Positions 1 to 8,882 are shown, counted from the first letter of the stretch. The stretch: DNA of 52,835 nucleotides from Actinomycetes bacterium (GCA_021838945.1 JAKCCH010000011.1:1-52835), one strand, 5' to 3'. Numbers and translations: made by a program. Notes: generated from the letters alone by a model not told the origin.

Positions 1-896
1 GAGCGCTGCCGCTCCTGGGCGGACTCATTGACGGTTTCGACCGTCTGGAAAGGAAGAGCGATCTGTGGGGGGGAAGCTCGCCTGCCCAGTTCGTCGTACT
101 TTCCTTGCCAGGTCACCTCGGGCATCCACGAGACCCCTCCGGAGGAGAAAAACTCACCGGATCGGGCGGTCTCCTGATCTGGCGTGCCCGGCTGCTGGAG
201 CAGCTTGATGACCTGACCATCGTCGAGCTTGAGGCGGACCGTCAGGGGATCACGGGCCGGAACCTCGACCTTCTCGATGGTTCGGCCGACGACCGCTTCC
301 ACCTCGAACCCGAGATCAGCGGTGCGAAGCGCATCGAGCTGAATGAGCGCGTAGCGGAGCTGCTTCCGAGCCGCCTCGGTGATCGAGGCGATCTTGGCGA
401 CGTCAAGGCGGTCAATGGTGCATTGGTAGGTGAGATCGGCGACGCACTCGGCGACGAGGTTGTCGGGATGCGCCGGAACCGGCAGGTAGCCGATGACTCT
501 CCCCGCAAGCAGGTTCCCGCGACCGCCACGAAGGTCTCTCGGATCGACGAGCGGACTGACGACCAGGGTGCGGTCAAGGCTCACGTCTGAACCGGCCTCA
601 AGCTCGGCACGTTCGAGGGCCAGCCCGCTTCGCTGAAGCTCCCGGACTCGCTGATTCCACTCCTTGTCGAGCTGGCAGTCATGCGTCACCACCATCGCCA
701 GGCCGATGCCAGCTGCGATGCCAAGCGAGCGTCCGGTCTCCCAGGCGTCATCGATCTGCACGAAGTGAGCATCGAGCGACTCCCACTGCGAAGGACTGTG
801 GCGATCCCCCGCGATGATCCGCGAGACGCCGCAGAGCACGATGTCGCCCTGCCGGGGCTCGTCGTGCCACTCGTAGAACTCATCCGGAACCATCAT
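1..896 (-). CDS. Hypothetical protein with QGDI...THDC motif (3' end outside window)
   Basis: The frame stays open from the start at 896 to the window edge, so only about 298 residues are seen. The start is the first ATG of an ATGATG; it overlaps the TGA of the upstream gene by four bases, which suggests translational coupling. Visible marks are RQGDIV at residues 15-20 and VVTHDCQLDKE at about 69-79, followed by a VVSPL segment. That order (GDI near the N-terminus, then V-x-(S/T)-x-x-C-(D/Q) and a V-x-P strand) resembles small uncharacterised proteins I associate with neighbours of TIGR04255-family genes; this is recollection, not a search. No membrane segment or signal peptide is seen. It is the third gene of a tightly overlapping operon. 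Function unknown. Confidence 0.75.
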   Translation of the reverse strand, partial: MMVPDEFYEWHDEPRQGDIVLCGVSRIIAGDRHSPSQWESLDAHFVQIDDAWETGRSLGIAAGIGLAMVVTHDCQLDKEWNQRVRELQRSGLALERAELEAGSDVSLDRTLVVSPLVDPRDLRGGRGNLLAGRVIGYLPVPAHPDNLVAECVADLTYQCTIDRLDVAKIASITEAARKQLRYALIQLDALRTADLGFEVEAVVGRTIEKVEVPARDPLTVRLKLDDGQVIKLLQQPGTPDQETARSGEFFSSGGVSWMPEVTWQGKYDELGRRASPPQIALPFQTVETVNESAQERQR

Positions 897-1684
897 CGGT
901 AGCCCCTGCGGCTCCTTCGGACCGGCTCGTCGGGCATGAGGTGCTCGGCTCGCGAAAGGTCCTGTTCGTAGTCCGATTCAGGATGGATGGTGGCGGCACG
1001 TCCGAGGGGACGAAGCTCGCCCCGCAGGTAGGCGTCGAGTGCGTTCTGATGAAGCGGACGCTTGGCCGATCGGCGATGCACGATCGTCACCGAGGGCGAT
1101 CCCCGCAATGATTGCCAGTCACGGGGATGCGTGAAGCGACCAGCGGCTATGTGATCGAGAAGGTCCTGTCCTCCGGTGCGGCTCAGCAACACCTCCGTGG
1201 CACTTCCTGGTTCGGTGGCATCGATGTCCCGGACCACGTCTGCCAGAAGTTGCAGACGTTCCAGCTTGTCCAGGCCGGGGGCAGTTTCGCCTTTGACCCA
1301 GGCGCTCAGTGAGCGGCGATCCACGCCGAGCGCCCGAGCAATCTGCTCGCGGGTGAGGCGCGTTCGACGAGCGATCTCATCACGGAGCCTTTGCACCTCC
1401 TCGCGCACTGGACGAGGAGTACTGGTGTACGTGATCCCGGTCTCGGTGGAGCTGACATCGATCCGCCAAAACTGGTCGCTCCAGCTGATAGCTCCGCCAG
1501 TCATCCGTTCCGCACCGAGGAGCAAGTCGTCGAGATCGTGAACGAGAAAAGGCATCCCGAGTCGCGTCGTCGTCGAGGACTTCCGCTCAAAGAGCGTGTC
1601 AGCGATCGGAAGGATTGCCCAGGGTCCTTCAACGTCAGGATCGTCGAGACGGGTGCTCGGTCGTGCTTGAACTTGGGGGCTCAT
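893..1684 (-). CDS. HTH-domain protein, middle gene of the TIGR04255 operon
   Basis: 263 residues. A helix-turn-helix segment is visible at about residues 109-150 (LTREQIARALGVDRRSLSAW, then a GETxPGLDKLERL tail as in XRE-like DNA-binding domains). The N-terminal 90 residues look like a separate alpha/beta domain with no motif I recognise; the C-terminal third is basic and rich in Arg. The start ATG overlaps the stop of the TIGR04255 gene (ATGA), and its own stop overlaps the next start the same way, so all three are probably co-translated. Likely a DNA-binding regulator or adaptor of this operon; the HTH in the middle rather than at the N-terminus is unlike a simple XRE repressor. Confidence 0.8.
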   Translation of the reverse strand: MSPQVQARPSTRLDDPDVEGPWAILPIADTLFERKSSTTTRLGMPFLVHDLDDLLLGAERMTGGAISWSDQFWRIDVSSTETGITYTSTPRPVREEVQRLRDEIARRTRLTREQIARALGVDRRSLSAWVKGETAPGLDKLERLQLLADVVRDIDATEPGSATEVLLSRTGGQDLLDHIAAGRFTHPRDWQSLRGSPSVTIVHRRSAKRPLHQNALDAYLRGELRPLGRAATIHPESDYEQDLSRAEHLMPDEPVRRSRRGYR

Positions 1685-2478
1685 CGCTCTGCTCCGAACT
1701 CATCGAGGAACGTATCGGTGACTGCCCAGCGGAAGAACGTGTAGATACGATCGCAGAAATCGGCGACCTTCCCGCCAATCGTGGCGAGGTCGAAGTCTTC
1801 GGGCTGCGCGGTGTAGTGGTCGAGATCGAGCACCCACGACGATTCCCGCGCTGGCTCGATGCCTGGGTCATACGTCGCACCGGCGGGAAGCCTGCCCCAT
1901 CGTCCCCGGAGCTGCGAGGAATCGTCGAGGCGGAACAGCGTGTCGGACAGGGCGTGTACGACCTCCGCACTGCCGAGTGCAGCCTCATTCCCTGCGACGC
2001 CAAGGATTTCCGGACGGACGAGCGTGCTGATGCGAGCGAGCTGCTCACCTGTCACCCGGTCCACATACCGGACGCCGATGCGGTCGCAGACGTTCGGATG
2101 CAACCAGCCTTCGAGGGCATGGAGCACGACCGTCAGGCGAGCAAGGAGGTCGCTCCGGCGCGTGTACCGCTTCGCCGAGAGCGACACAAAGGTCGGCGCA
2201 AGCGTCACCTGCCAGGCATCCGGGTCCTTCGTCTCGAAGCGCCACACGGTCCCAGCATCCTGCGGCTGGACCCCTCCCGGCCCGATCAGGACGCCGAGCT
2301 GCCGCTCCGGCCTTAGGATCGGGTAGTCCTTCCGGATCGCCTCCTGGAAGTTCGCCACGAAGGCACTGTCCTCGATCTTCATCACGGCCGGGAAGCGCAC
2401 CTGAGCGATGACGTTCACCAGGGGTGCCCTGGTCAGCGGCACTTCCTGCACCGACGGTCCGAACGGGGTCATGGTCAT
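1681..2478 (-). CDS. TIGR04255-family protein
   Basis: 265 residues. The N-terminal segment PLTRAPLVNVIAQVRFP, the middle KRYTRRSDLLARL and DRIGVRYVDRV and the C-terminal helix with F..WAVTDTFLDEFG match the pattern of the sporadically distributed TIGR04255 family of about 250-residue proteins of unknown biochemical function. The ATG at 2478 is chosen because a GGGAAGG lies 5 bases upstream; an in-frame extension further upstream would run through the promoter. It is the first gene of a three-gene overlapping operon. Its patchy distribution and its place at an accessory locus would fit a defence or stress role, but nothing here proves that. Confidence 0.82.
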   Translation of the reverse strand: MTMTPFGPSVQEVPLTRAPLVNVIAQVRFPAVMKIEDSAFVANFQEAIRKDYPILRPERQLGVLIGPGGVQPQDAGTVWRFETKDPDAWQVTLAPTFVSLSAKRYTRRSDLLARLTVVLHALEGWLHPNVCDRIGVRYVDRVTGEQLARISTLVRPEILGVAGNEAALGSAEVVHALSDTLFRLDDSSQLRGRWGRLPAGATYDPGIEPARESSWVLDLDHYTAQPEDFDLATIGGKVADFCDRIYTFFRWAVTDTFLDEFGAER

Positions 2479-2490
2479 CGTCACCTTCCC

Positions 2491-2498
2491 AGTATACT
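2491..2498. promoter_or_regulatory. Palindromic -10 box AGTATACT between divergent genes
   Basis: AGTATACT is its own reverse complement, so TATACT can serve as a -10 hexamer on both strands. Leftwards it lies 12 bases before the ATG of the TIGR04255 gene; rightwards 40 bases before the small basic protein. The same octamer separates tnpA and tnpB at 38045. Confidence 0.55.
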
Positions 2499-2538
2499 TC
2501 CCATGACATCGGCTGGGAACCCACGGAGGTGTAACAGC

Positions 2539-2700
2539 ATGGCCGAGACCGAGAAGGGCAAGAAGATCGTCTACGTTCACCTGTACAAGCGGGCAGACGG
2601 GACGCGGGTGCCTGCGCACGAGCGCTCCACGCCCCACACGTCGAAGGGGGCAGCGCCTCGCCCGACGACCCGGCGGACGAGTCGCCGGTCGTCCCGCTGA
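2539..2700 (+). CDS. Small basic protein (53 aa)
   Basis: Starts at an ATG preceded by GGAGG with a 9-base spacer; an earlier in-frame ATG at 2503 has no ribosome site. The first 30 residues (KIVYVHLYKRADGTRVPAHER) form a compact conserved-looking segment, with the pattern (Y/V)-x-R-x-DG-T-x-V-x-x-H-x-R seen in many tiny actinobacterial and phage-associated proteins; the tail is Arg/Thr/Ser-rich. It is divergent from the TIGR04255 operon and shares its promoter region. Possibly nucleic-acid binding because of its charge; function unknown. Confidence 0.65.
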   Translation: MAETEKGKKIVYVHLYKRADGTRVPAHERSTPHTSKGAAPRPTTRRTSRRSSR

Positions 2701-2743
2701 GCAGCGTCAGGAGCGGCCTGACCTGGCCGAGCTGCAACGCCCG

Positions 2744-3184
2744 TCAGCCGACCACCACGACGTGGTCGACCACAGCGAGCCCGTGGCGGGCGCAGGCAGT
2801 CGCGATGGCCCGGAAGGACGCCTGCTCGGCTTCCGTGGCGCTGAGCGGCCCGGAGGGGCGATAGCGGACGAGGATGACGCCGCTCGCCCGGCACGCCTGC
2901 GCTCCGAGGAGCACCGGGTGGGCCGCAAGCCGAGCAACCTGGACCCAGCCCACGGCGACCACGGCATGACCGACGAAGCGGTGGCGGTCGTCCAGGTAGA
3001 GGACGAGCGTCACGTCCTCACGGCGGGAGCGGAGGAGGTCCCTCGCGACCCGTGCAGCCGATGCCGGGTCGTCGATCCGGCGGGGCAGGTTGAGCCCTGC
3101 CTCCGGTACAGCGTCCGGGTGGCGGACGCCCCGTCGTGAGCGGCGGGTGAACGTCCGGATGAGGTTGAAGGTTGTCGGGACCAT
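2744..3184 (-). CDS. RadC/JAB-domain-like protein with degenerate metal site
   Basis: 146 residues. From about residue 52 the order VTLVLYLDDRHRFVGHAVV, then VLLGAQACRASGVILV, R-P-S-G, and HGLAVVDHVVVVG follows the RadC-type JAB/MPN fold (LLD..N..I....VS.G; A......ILVHNHPSG; L....LVDHIIV). The metal-binding HNHPSG is RYRPSG here and the downstream S-x-x-D is changed, so the JAMM ligands appear lost; the protein is probably catalytically dead or only a binding module. The ATG at 3184 is chosen for the GGAGG eight bases upstream; an ATG eleven codons earlier has no ribosome site. The usual N-terminal helix-hairpin-helix of full RadC is absent. Confidence 0.6.
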   Translation of the reverse strand: MVPTTFNLIRTFTRRSRRGVRHPDAVPEAGLNLPRRIDDPASAARVARDLLRSRREDVTLVLYLDDRHRFVGHAVVAVGWVQVARLAAHPVLLGAQACRASGVILVRYRPSGPLSATEAEQASFRAIATACARHGLAVVDHVVVVG

Positions 3185-3431
3185 CGAGGTGCCCTCCAGT
3201 GAGAGTGGATTCATGGAGGTGACTGACCGCCCCCGGCCAGGGCGGAGCGCCCGAGGGGGACTCGTCTCCCGAGCACGTCTTGAGGCCGGAGCCCCACTGC
3301 ACGGGGTGGTACGTGTCCAGGAGTGAAGCCGCTCGACTGGCTGGGGTGCCAACGAGGCCGACGCGCCGCTCATCACCGGCGTTGACCGTTGCCACGAGAA
3401 GGCGCTACACTGTGTACACAAAGGAGACACA

Positions 3432-3689
3432 ATGGGCAAGGTGAAAAGCATCGGCGTCCGGGAGTTCCGCAACAACGCCAGCACGTACCTGTCCGGATCG
3501 GAGACGATCGCTGTCAACCGGCACGGCAAGGTGATCGGGTTCTACATCCCGCTCGAACGGGACGAGGACGAGGTTCGGCGTGCTGTCGCCCAACTCGGTG
3601 CTGCTGTCGGCCAGGTCCTCGAAGAGACGGGTATGACCGAAGAGGAGCTGGCACGGGTGTTCGACCTGCGACGGCCCATGCCTGAATGA
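3432..3689 (+). CDS. Phd/YefM-family antitoxin
   Basis: 85 residues starting at an ATG with AAAGGAG six bases upstream. The first 40 residues (KSIGVREFRNNASTYL, then ETIAVNRHGKVIGFYIPL) are the Phd/YefM DNA-binding fold: the strand-helix with REF-x-x-x-x-x-x-Y-L, followed by the hairpin carrying an x-R-x-G-K-V-x-G pattern. The C-terminal half is an acidic/amphipathic helix that would neutralise a toxin. In such pairs the toxin gene normally overlaps the 3' end; here only a 30-codon reading frame follows, so the antitoxin looks orphaned, unless the partner is unlinked. Confidence 0.85.
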   Translation: MGKVKSIGVREFRNNASTYLSGSETIAVNRHGKVIGFYIPLERDEDEVRRAVAQLGAAVGQVLEETGMTEEELARVFDLRRPMPE

Positions 3690-3778
3690 TCATCGTTGCC
3701 ATCCCAAAAAAATCTTCAAAACTGCGGGGATCGTGTCAGATGACCGTCCGCTGCCCGGAGGTGGTACGAGCTACATAG
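3686..3778 (+). pseudogene. Possible toxin remnant after the Phd antitoxin (30 codons)
   Basis: An ATG overlaps the antitoxin stop as ATGA, the normal coupling for a toxin gene. The reading frame begins MIIVAIP, like the first strand of PIN-domain toxins (MIIVDxS), but then runs into an A-rich stretch and stops after 30 codons. It may be the stub of a deleted toxin; the match is only four residues and could be chance. Confidence 0.3.
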
Positions 3779-4079
3779 GTCCAGCTCAGAGGCCAAATCT
3801 GGCATACACCGGACCACCAGATAACACCGGCCAGATCAGGGTTTGTGGTCTCATAACCCGAAGGTCGCACGCTGGTCGGTGGCTGGTGATCCCCGCCACC
3901 ACGACTGCTGGACAGGCGTGCACCTGGTGCAGGGGTTCAGGCGCTTGACCAGGAGCTTCGCGTTCGGGCCAGCGTCGGAGATCCGAGTTTCTCAGACGTC
4001 TTCTCAGTTGCCCGGCTGCGTCGGGTCCGGAGCGGCCCGTCTCGGGTGGTGAACAACGCCGCGACCCGATCCATCCCCG
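3779..4079. other. Gap before dnaE, no gene seen
   Basis: About 300 bases with no convincing reading frame, no tRNA and no ribosome site in front of the dnaE GTG. The long reading frame on the opposite strand that runs from here into dnaE is an antisense shadow. Confidence 0.5.
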
Positions 4080-7000
4080 GTGCACAGAGAGGGCGTGCGC
4101 TCCTTCGCCCACCTGCATGTGCACACCACCTACAGCGTTCGAGACGGGTTGGCCAAGCTCGCCACGATGGTCGACGCCGTCGTGGCCGACCGCCAACCGG
4201 CTGTTGCGACGACCGACCACGGGAGCCTCGGGGCGACCTGGAAGATGGCCGGGCTCTGCGCCAAGGCTGGGGTGAAGTACATCCCGGGCATCGAGGCCTA
4301 CCTCGCCTTCGGCGATCGGCGTGAGCGTGAGGGTCTCGCTGCGCCCGCCGGTGCCGCCGAGGGGGCTGGGTCGGACGCCGAGACGGCCTCCACCGGCACG
4401 AAGAAGTACCAGCACCTCACCGTGCTCGCCGGCTCCACCGAGGGCTGGCGGAACCTGCTGCTCATCTCCAACGCCGCGCACGACCCCGAGGCCTACTGGT
4501 CCAAGCCCAGGGCCGACATGGAGCTGCTCGCCGCCCACGCCGGCGGGCTCATCGTCCTCACCGGCTGTGCCGGCGGACCGGTGGCGGGGCGGCTCCTGCG
4601 CGGCGAGCCCGAGATCGCCGAAGCGAACCTCGCCGAGCTCGTCGACGCCTTTGGCCCCGAGCGGGTCTTCGTCGAAGTCATGGACCACGGCATCGAGGCC
4701 GAGCGGAGGATCCTCCCTGGATTGGTCGGCCTCGCCCGGCGTTTCGGGTTGCGGGTCGTGGCGACGAACGACTGCCACTACACCCGTCCAGACGAGCACA
4801 CGGCCCATGACGCGCTGCTCTGCCTCGCCGGCGACGACAAGACCCTCTCTTCTCCCGACCGCTGGCGCTTCGACGGCTCCGGTTACCACCTGCGCAGCGC
4901 GGCCGAGATGCGGGCCATCTTCGACGACCAGCCGGGCACCGAGGAGGCGTGCGACACGACGCTGCACATCGCCGAGATGGTGGAGGACCGCGTCATCCCC
5001 GAGGCCCGTATGCACCTGCCACGCTTTCCACTGCCCGAGGGCGTGACGGCCGAGCGTCGGCTGTTCGAGCTGGCGAAGCAGGGTGCAAAGCGCTTCTTCG
5101 GCGACCCGTACCCAGAGCGTGTCCGTGAGCGCCTGCGTCACGAGTACGCGGTCATCACCGAGAAGGGCTTGGCCGACTACTTCCTCATCCTGGCCGATCT
5201 CATCGCGTGGGCCCGTGATCGTGGCATCCGGGTGGGGCCGGGGCGAGGGAGCGCCGGGGGCAGCGTCGTCTCCTACTGCCTCGGCATCGTCACCATCGAC
5301 CCGATCCGCTACGGGCTCTTGTTCGAGCGCTTCCTCTCGCCCGACCGGGTCGGCATGCCCGATATCGACACCGACTTCGAGCAGGGCCGGCGCGAGGAGG
5401 TCTTCAGCTACCTGACGGCGAAGTATGGGATCGACTACACGGCCCACATCGGGACCTTCACCTTGCAGCTCACCAACGCAGCTCTGCGCAACGCCGGGCG
5501 GGTGCTCGACGAGCCGGGGCTCGGTGCGAGGCTCGCTGCCAAGGTCCCGAACGGCGCCGGCGGCAAGCCGGTCTCCCTCGCCGTGCTCGAAGACGAGCAC
5601 CAACCGGCCGGCGCGGAGCTGCGGGCAATGGCGGCCGCAGAGCCCAGGGCGCCGGCCGTGCTCGAGATCGCCCGGGCCTTCGAGGGCAACGTGACCGCCG
5701 AGGGCATCCACGCCTGCGGCTTCCTCATCTCCGACGAGCCGTTGGCGGGCCTGGTGCCGTTGCGCCGCGACCGCCGCAAAGGCCGCGACAGCCGGGGGCT
5801 CGTCACCGAGTGGGACGGCACGGACTGCGACGCGGCCGGGATGCTGAAGCTCGACGTGCTCGGCATCCGCAACCTGGACGTCATCGCCGCTACCGAGCAG
5901 ATCGTCGCGGAGCGCACCGGCGAGCAGGTCGATGCCGAGACGGCTACCGACGACGTCGACGACCCCGACCCGGTGGCGAGAGCGCGGGCGCGGGCCGCCT
6001 GGCAGCTCGTCGCCGAGGGGCGCACGGCGGGGGTCTTCCAACTCGAGAGCGCCGGGATGACCGAGCTCGCCCAGAAGGTCGCACCGACGAGCATCAAGGA
6101 GCTCTCCGCGATCGTGGCGCTGTTCCGCCCGGGCCCGCTCGGGGCAAGGACCCACGAGCGCTACGTCGAGCGCAAGGCCGGCCGGGAACCGGTCGACTAC
6201 ACCATCTTCACCGACGACCCCACCGAGGCCGAGGTGATCACCGACGTCCTCGGTGACACCTACGGGCTGATGATCTACCAAGAATCGATGATGCGCATCG
6301 GCCAGGTCGTCGCCGGCTTCGATGCGTACGGCCGGGACCGGCTCCGCAGGGCGATCGGCAAGAAGCTCGCTGCTGAGATGCTCGCCGTCGGCGAAGCCTT
6401 TCTGGCCGGGGCCGTGTCGAACGTCGACGCCGAAGGGCGCCCGAAGCTCGCTTTCAAGCGCTCGACCGCCGAGGCGCTCTGGCACGGCATGGAGAACGCT
6501 GCGAGCTACGCGTTCAACAAGGCGCATTCGGTCGGCTACGCCAGGCTCGCCTACGAGACCGCCTGGCTGAAGGCCAACTGGCCCGCTGCCTTCGGGGCCG
6601 GGCTCTTGTCCGTCACCGGCGCCGAGGACCGCCGTGCCCCGATCCTGCGCTCGCTCGCCGCTGAGGGGATCTCGGTGTCGACTCCGGACGTGAACCTCGG
6701 CGAGGTCCATACCACCTTGGGCGCCGACGACGTGGTGCGACTCGGCCTCGCCGAGATCAAAGGCATTCGCAACGACGACGCCCTGGCGATCGTCACCGAG
6801 CGGGCACGCGGGGGCCCGTTCGTCTCGCTCAGGGACCTGTTCGCCCGCGTGCGAGTGGAGCGCGCTGCCAGCTCGCCGTCCGACACAGATACGGCGGACG
6901 CCGACCCAGACGACGCTGCGACAGCCGATGACGGACCCGGCGCAGCTGGCGTCGGCTCGCCGATCTCGCTCGGGTCGCTGCGTGCGCTCATCGAGGCAGG

Positions 7001-7661
7001 GGCCTGTGACGCCTTCGGCCCACGAGCCGGGCTCGTGCGGGCCATGCGGGCGCTGCGGACAGGCGACTGCCCGGTGCCGGTCACCGAGTGGGGGGTGATC
7101 GAGCGGGCGAGCCGTGAGCGGGAGCGTCTCGGCGCGACGATTTCGGGCAACCCGTTGAAGCTCCTCTCCGAGCAGCTGCGTTCGTGGCGCTCGCCGAAGA
7201 CGGGTGCAAAGCCAGTCCCGCTGCATCGGATCGAGGAGCGATGCCCGAACGGTGGGGCGGTCTCGACCGTGGGCCTCGTGGCGAGCTTCGAGATCCGAAA
7301 GAAAGGCCGTCGCCGGGCGCAGATGACCCTTGAGGGCTCGGTCGGCTCGCTCGAGTGCGTCATCTGGTCCGACCAGCTCCAGGGCCTCGAACGCGCCGGC
7401 CGGGTCCCTGCCGTCGGCTCGGTCGTCGGCGTCGATGCACGGGTGCGCAAGACGACGATCGTCGTTACGTCAGAGGTCGTAGACGACGCTTCCGGCGACG
7501 ACGACGGCGAAGCTGACGGTGACAGCGCGGACGTCGCGGGTGAGTGCGCGCCGGAGACGATGACCAAGACCGAGCTCACGGTGAACGACATCTGGACCGG
7601 CGAGCTGGACGACGAGGGGCGGAGGGCTCTCCCGCTGCTGCGGGTGCCGAGAGCGGGATGA
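4080..7661 (+). CDS. dnaE: DNA polymerase III alpha subunit (replicative polymerase)
   Basis: 1193 residues, a normal DnaE length. Residues 8-230 are the PHP domain: HLHVH, TDHGSL, GIEAYL, QHLTVLA, TGCAGG and NDCHY keep what look like all the metal ligands, so a PHP exonuclease activity is plausible. The polymerase part follows, with GPGRGSAGGS (about 385) and the catalytic PDIDTDF at about 425; AIGKK and the FNKAHSVGYA segment are present. The C-terminus (about 1060-1110) is an OB fold (VGLVASFEIRKKGRRRAQM). The start is a GTG; another GTG five codons later is possible; no clear ribosome site is seen. Found next to ssb and T4SS genes rather than chromosomal housekeeping genes, so it is probably element-borne and not the cell's main polymerase. 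Confidence 0.95.
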   Translation: MHREGVRSFAHLHVHTTYSVRDGLAKLATMVDAVVADRQPAVATTDHGSLGATWKMAGLCAKAGVKYIPGIEAYLAFGDRREREGLAAPAGAAEGAGSDAETASTGTKKYQHLTVLAGSTEGWRNLLLISNAAHDPEAYWSKPRADMELLAAHAGGLIVLTGCAGGPVAGRLLRGEPEIAEANLAELVDAFGPERVFVEVMDHGIEAERRILPGLVGLARRFGLRVVATNDCHYTRPDEHTAHDALLCLAGDDKTLSSPDRWRFDGSGYHLRSAAEMRAIFDDQPGTEEACDTTLHIAEMVEDRVIPEARMHLPRFPLPEGVTAERRLFELAKQGAKRFFGDPYPERVRERLRHEYAVITEKGLADYFLILADLIAWARDRGIRVGPGRGSAGGSVVSYCLGIVTIDPIRYGLLFERFLSPDRVGMPDIDTDFEQGRREEVFSYLTAKYGIDYTAHIGTFTLQLTNAALRNAGRVLDEPGLGARLAAKVPNGAGGKPVSLAVLEDEHQPAGAELRAMAAAEPRAPAVLEIARAFEGNVTAEGIHACGFLISDEPLAGLVPLRRDRRKGRDSRGLVTEWDGTDCDAAGMLKLDVLGIRNLDVIAATEQIVAERTGEQVDAETATDDVDDPDPVARARARAAWQLVAEGRTAGVFQLESAGMTELAQKVAPTSIKELSAIVALFRPGPLGARTHERYVERKAGREPVDYTIFTDDPTEAEVITDVLGDTYGLMIYQESMMRIGQVVAGFDAYGRDRLRRAIGKKLAAEMLAVGEAFLAGAVSNVDAEGRPKLAFKRSTAEALWHGMENAASYAFNKAHSVGYARLAYETAWLKANWPAAFGAGLLSVTGAEDRRAPILRSLAAEGISVSTPDVNLGEVHTTLGADDVVRLGLAEIKGIRNDDALAIVTERARGGPFVSLRDLFARVRVERAASSPSDTDTADADPDDAATADDGPGAAGVGSPISLGSLRALIEAGACDAFGPRAGLVRAMRALRTGDCPVPVTEWGVIERASRERERLGATISGNPLKLLSEQLRSWRSPKTGAKPVPLHRIEERCPNGGAVSTVGLVASFEIRKKGRRRAQMTLEGSVGSLECVIWSDQLQGLERAGRVPAVGSVVGVDARVRKTTIVVTSEVVDDASGDDDGEADGDSADVAGECAPETMTKTELTVNDIWTGELDDEGRRALPLLRVPRAG

Positions 7662-7734
7662 TCTCGGCGCGATGGCCGAAGCCGGCCGGACACGAAGTGG
7701 GCGCGAGGCGGCAGGACGAAGTTATACGATGTGC

Positions 7735-7740
7735 TATAAT
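7735..7740 (+). promoter_or_regulatory. -10 box TATAAT, leaderless start of ATPase gene
   Basis: A perfect TATAAT lies exactly eight bases before the GTG at 7749, with no room for a Shine-Dalgarno site, so the mRNA is probably leaderless. An imperfect inverted repeat TTATA...TATAA (7722-7739) overlaps it and could be an operator. Confidence 0.7.
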
Positions 7741-7748
7741 AGCATTCA

Positions 7749-8882
7749 GTGGAACGACCTCCTTACCGCTTCGGCGCTCCAGTCGCTCCGCCGTGGTTCT
7801 GCGACCGGGAGGAAGAGCTCTCGACGCTCGTGTCGCGCATGCGCTCTGGCATCCATGCCTTCGTGCTCTCGCCACGCCGGTACGGCAAGACCTCGCTCGC
7901 ACGGCGGGCGCTCACGCTCGTCGAGGAGGGCGGCGGACGCTGCGCCTATGCGAACCTTCTCTTCGCGACGTCCGAGACGGAGCTGGCTGCGACGATTCTC
8001 CAAGCGGTGCTCCGTGGCGTACTCGGGAAGGCAGGTCGGGCAAGGCATTCGCTCGAGAGCATCTTGCGGCAGGTGCGGATCACGCCCAAGGTCTCCTTCG
8101 GACAAGACGGATCGTTGGACGTTGGCATCGACGCGCGCTCCATCGACATGCCCTGGCAAGAGGTCGTGGGCGATGCCATCGGTGTGCTTCGCAGGTCCGC
8201 CAAGCGCGAGCCCGCGGTTCTCGTCCTCGACGAGTTCCAGGTGGTCGCCGGGATCGGCCGCCAAGGCCTTGGTGGTGCGTTCAAGGCGATCGCCGACGAG
8301 GTCAGCTCGACGAGCATCGTGTTCACCGGGTCGCATCTCTCGATCATGGAGCGGCTCACCAAGGGCCACGGTGCCCCGTTGCACGGCATGGGCGAGCGGA
8401 TCGTGCTCGACGTCGTGCCCGAAGAGCCGATGGTCGCGTACCTCTGCGAGCGGGCGGAGGCCGTCGGCAGGCAGCTCGACGTTTCGACGGCGACGGCGAT
8501 CTATCACGCGGCTGATCGCATCCCGAACTACGTCCAGCAGCTCGCCCTTGCCGTGCTAGAGGCCGCCGACGAGGCGACGGTGCGGCCTAGGGATGTCGAG
8601 CGCGGTGTTGCCACCGTCGTCGAACGAGAGGCGAGCACCTTTGCCACGCAATTCGAGGACCTCCGTCGATCACCGGCCCAGCAACGCATCCTGCGGGCGC
8701 TCGCCCGGCATTCGACGACCTCGGTGTACACCCGTGCGTTCCTCGACGAGGTCGGCGTCGCGAACGCCAACGCGGTGACGACTGCCCTTCGTGCCCTGGA
8801 CGGCCGTGAGCTCGTCGTACGCCGTGGAAAGGTATGGGACGTGGCCGACCCCTTCCTCCGCCGCTGGCTGCTCGAGAGCTAA
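7749..8882 (+). CDS. AAA ATPase of the archaeal-type/ATPase_2 family
   Basis: 377 residues. Walker A is SPRRYGKTSLARRAL at about 36-50 and Walker B is AVLVLDEFQVV at about 156; FTGSHLSIM after it is the sensor-1 region (normally S/T-G-S). The C-terminal third is a winged-helix segment (SPAQQRILRALARH...YTRAFLDEVGVANANAVTTALRALDGRELV), ending in DPFLRRWL, typical of the ATPase_2 (STAND-like) ATPases often carried on archaeal and actinobacterial mobile DNA. The GTG start fits the leaderless TATAAT promoter. It sits between dnaE and ssb, but a role in replication is only suggested by this neighbourhood; such ATPases have no firmly known function. Confidence 0.88.
   Translation: MERPPYRFGAPVAPPWFCDREEELSTLVSRMRSGIHAFVLSPRRYGKTSLARRALTLVEEGGGRCAYANLLFATSETELAATILQAVLRGVLGKAGRARHSLESILRQVRITPKVSFGQDGSLDVGIDARSIDMPWQEVVGDAIGVLRRSAKREPAVLVLDEFQVVAGIGRQGLGGAFKAIADEVSSTSIVFTGSHLSIMERLTKGHGAPLHGMGERIVLDVVPEEPMVAYLCERAEAVGRQLDVSTATAIYHAADRIPNYVQQLALAVLEAADEATVRPRDVERGVATVVEREASTFATQFEDLRRSPAQQRILRALARHSTTSVYTRAFLDEVGVANANAVTTALRALDGRELVVRRGKVWDVADPFLRRWLLES

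Noticed and set aside
3786-7226. 1146-codon open frame antisense to dnaE
   Set aside because: Arg/Gly/Asp/Leu-rich without motifs; arises because GC-rich codons leave the antisense frame open. dnaE on the other strand is unmistakable.
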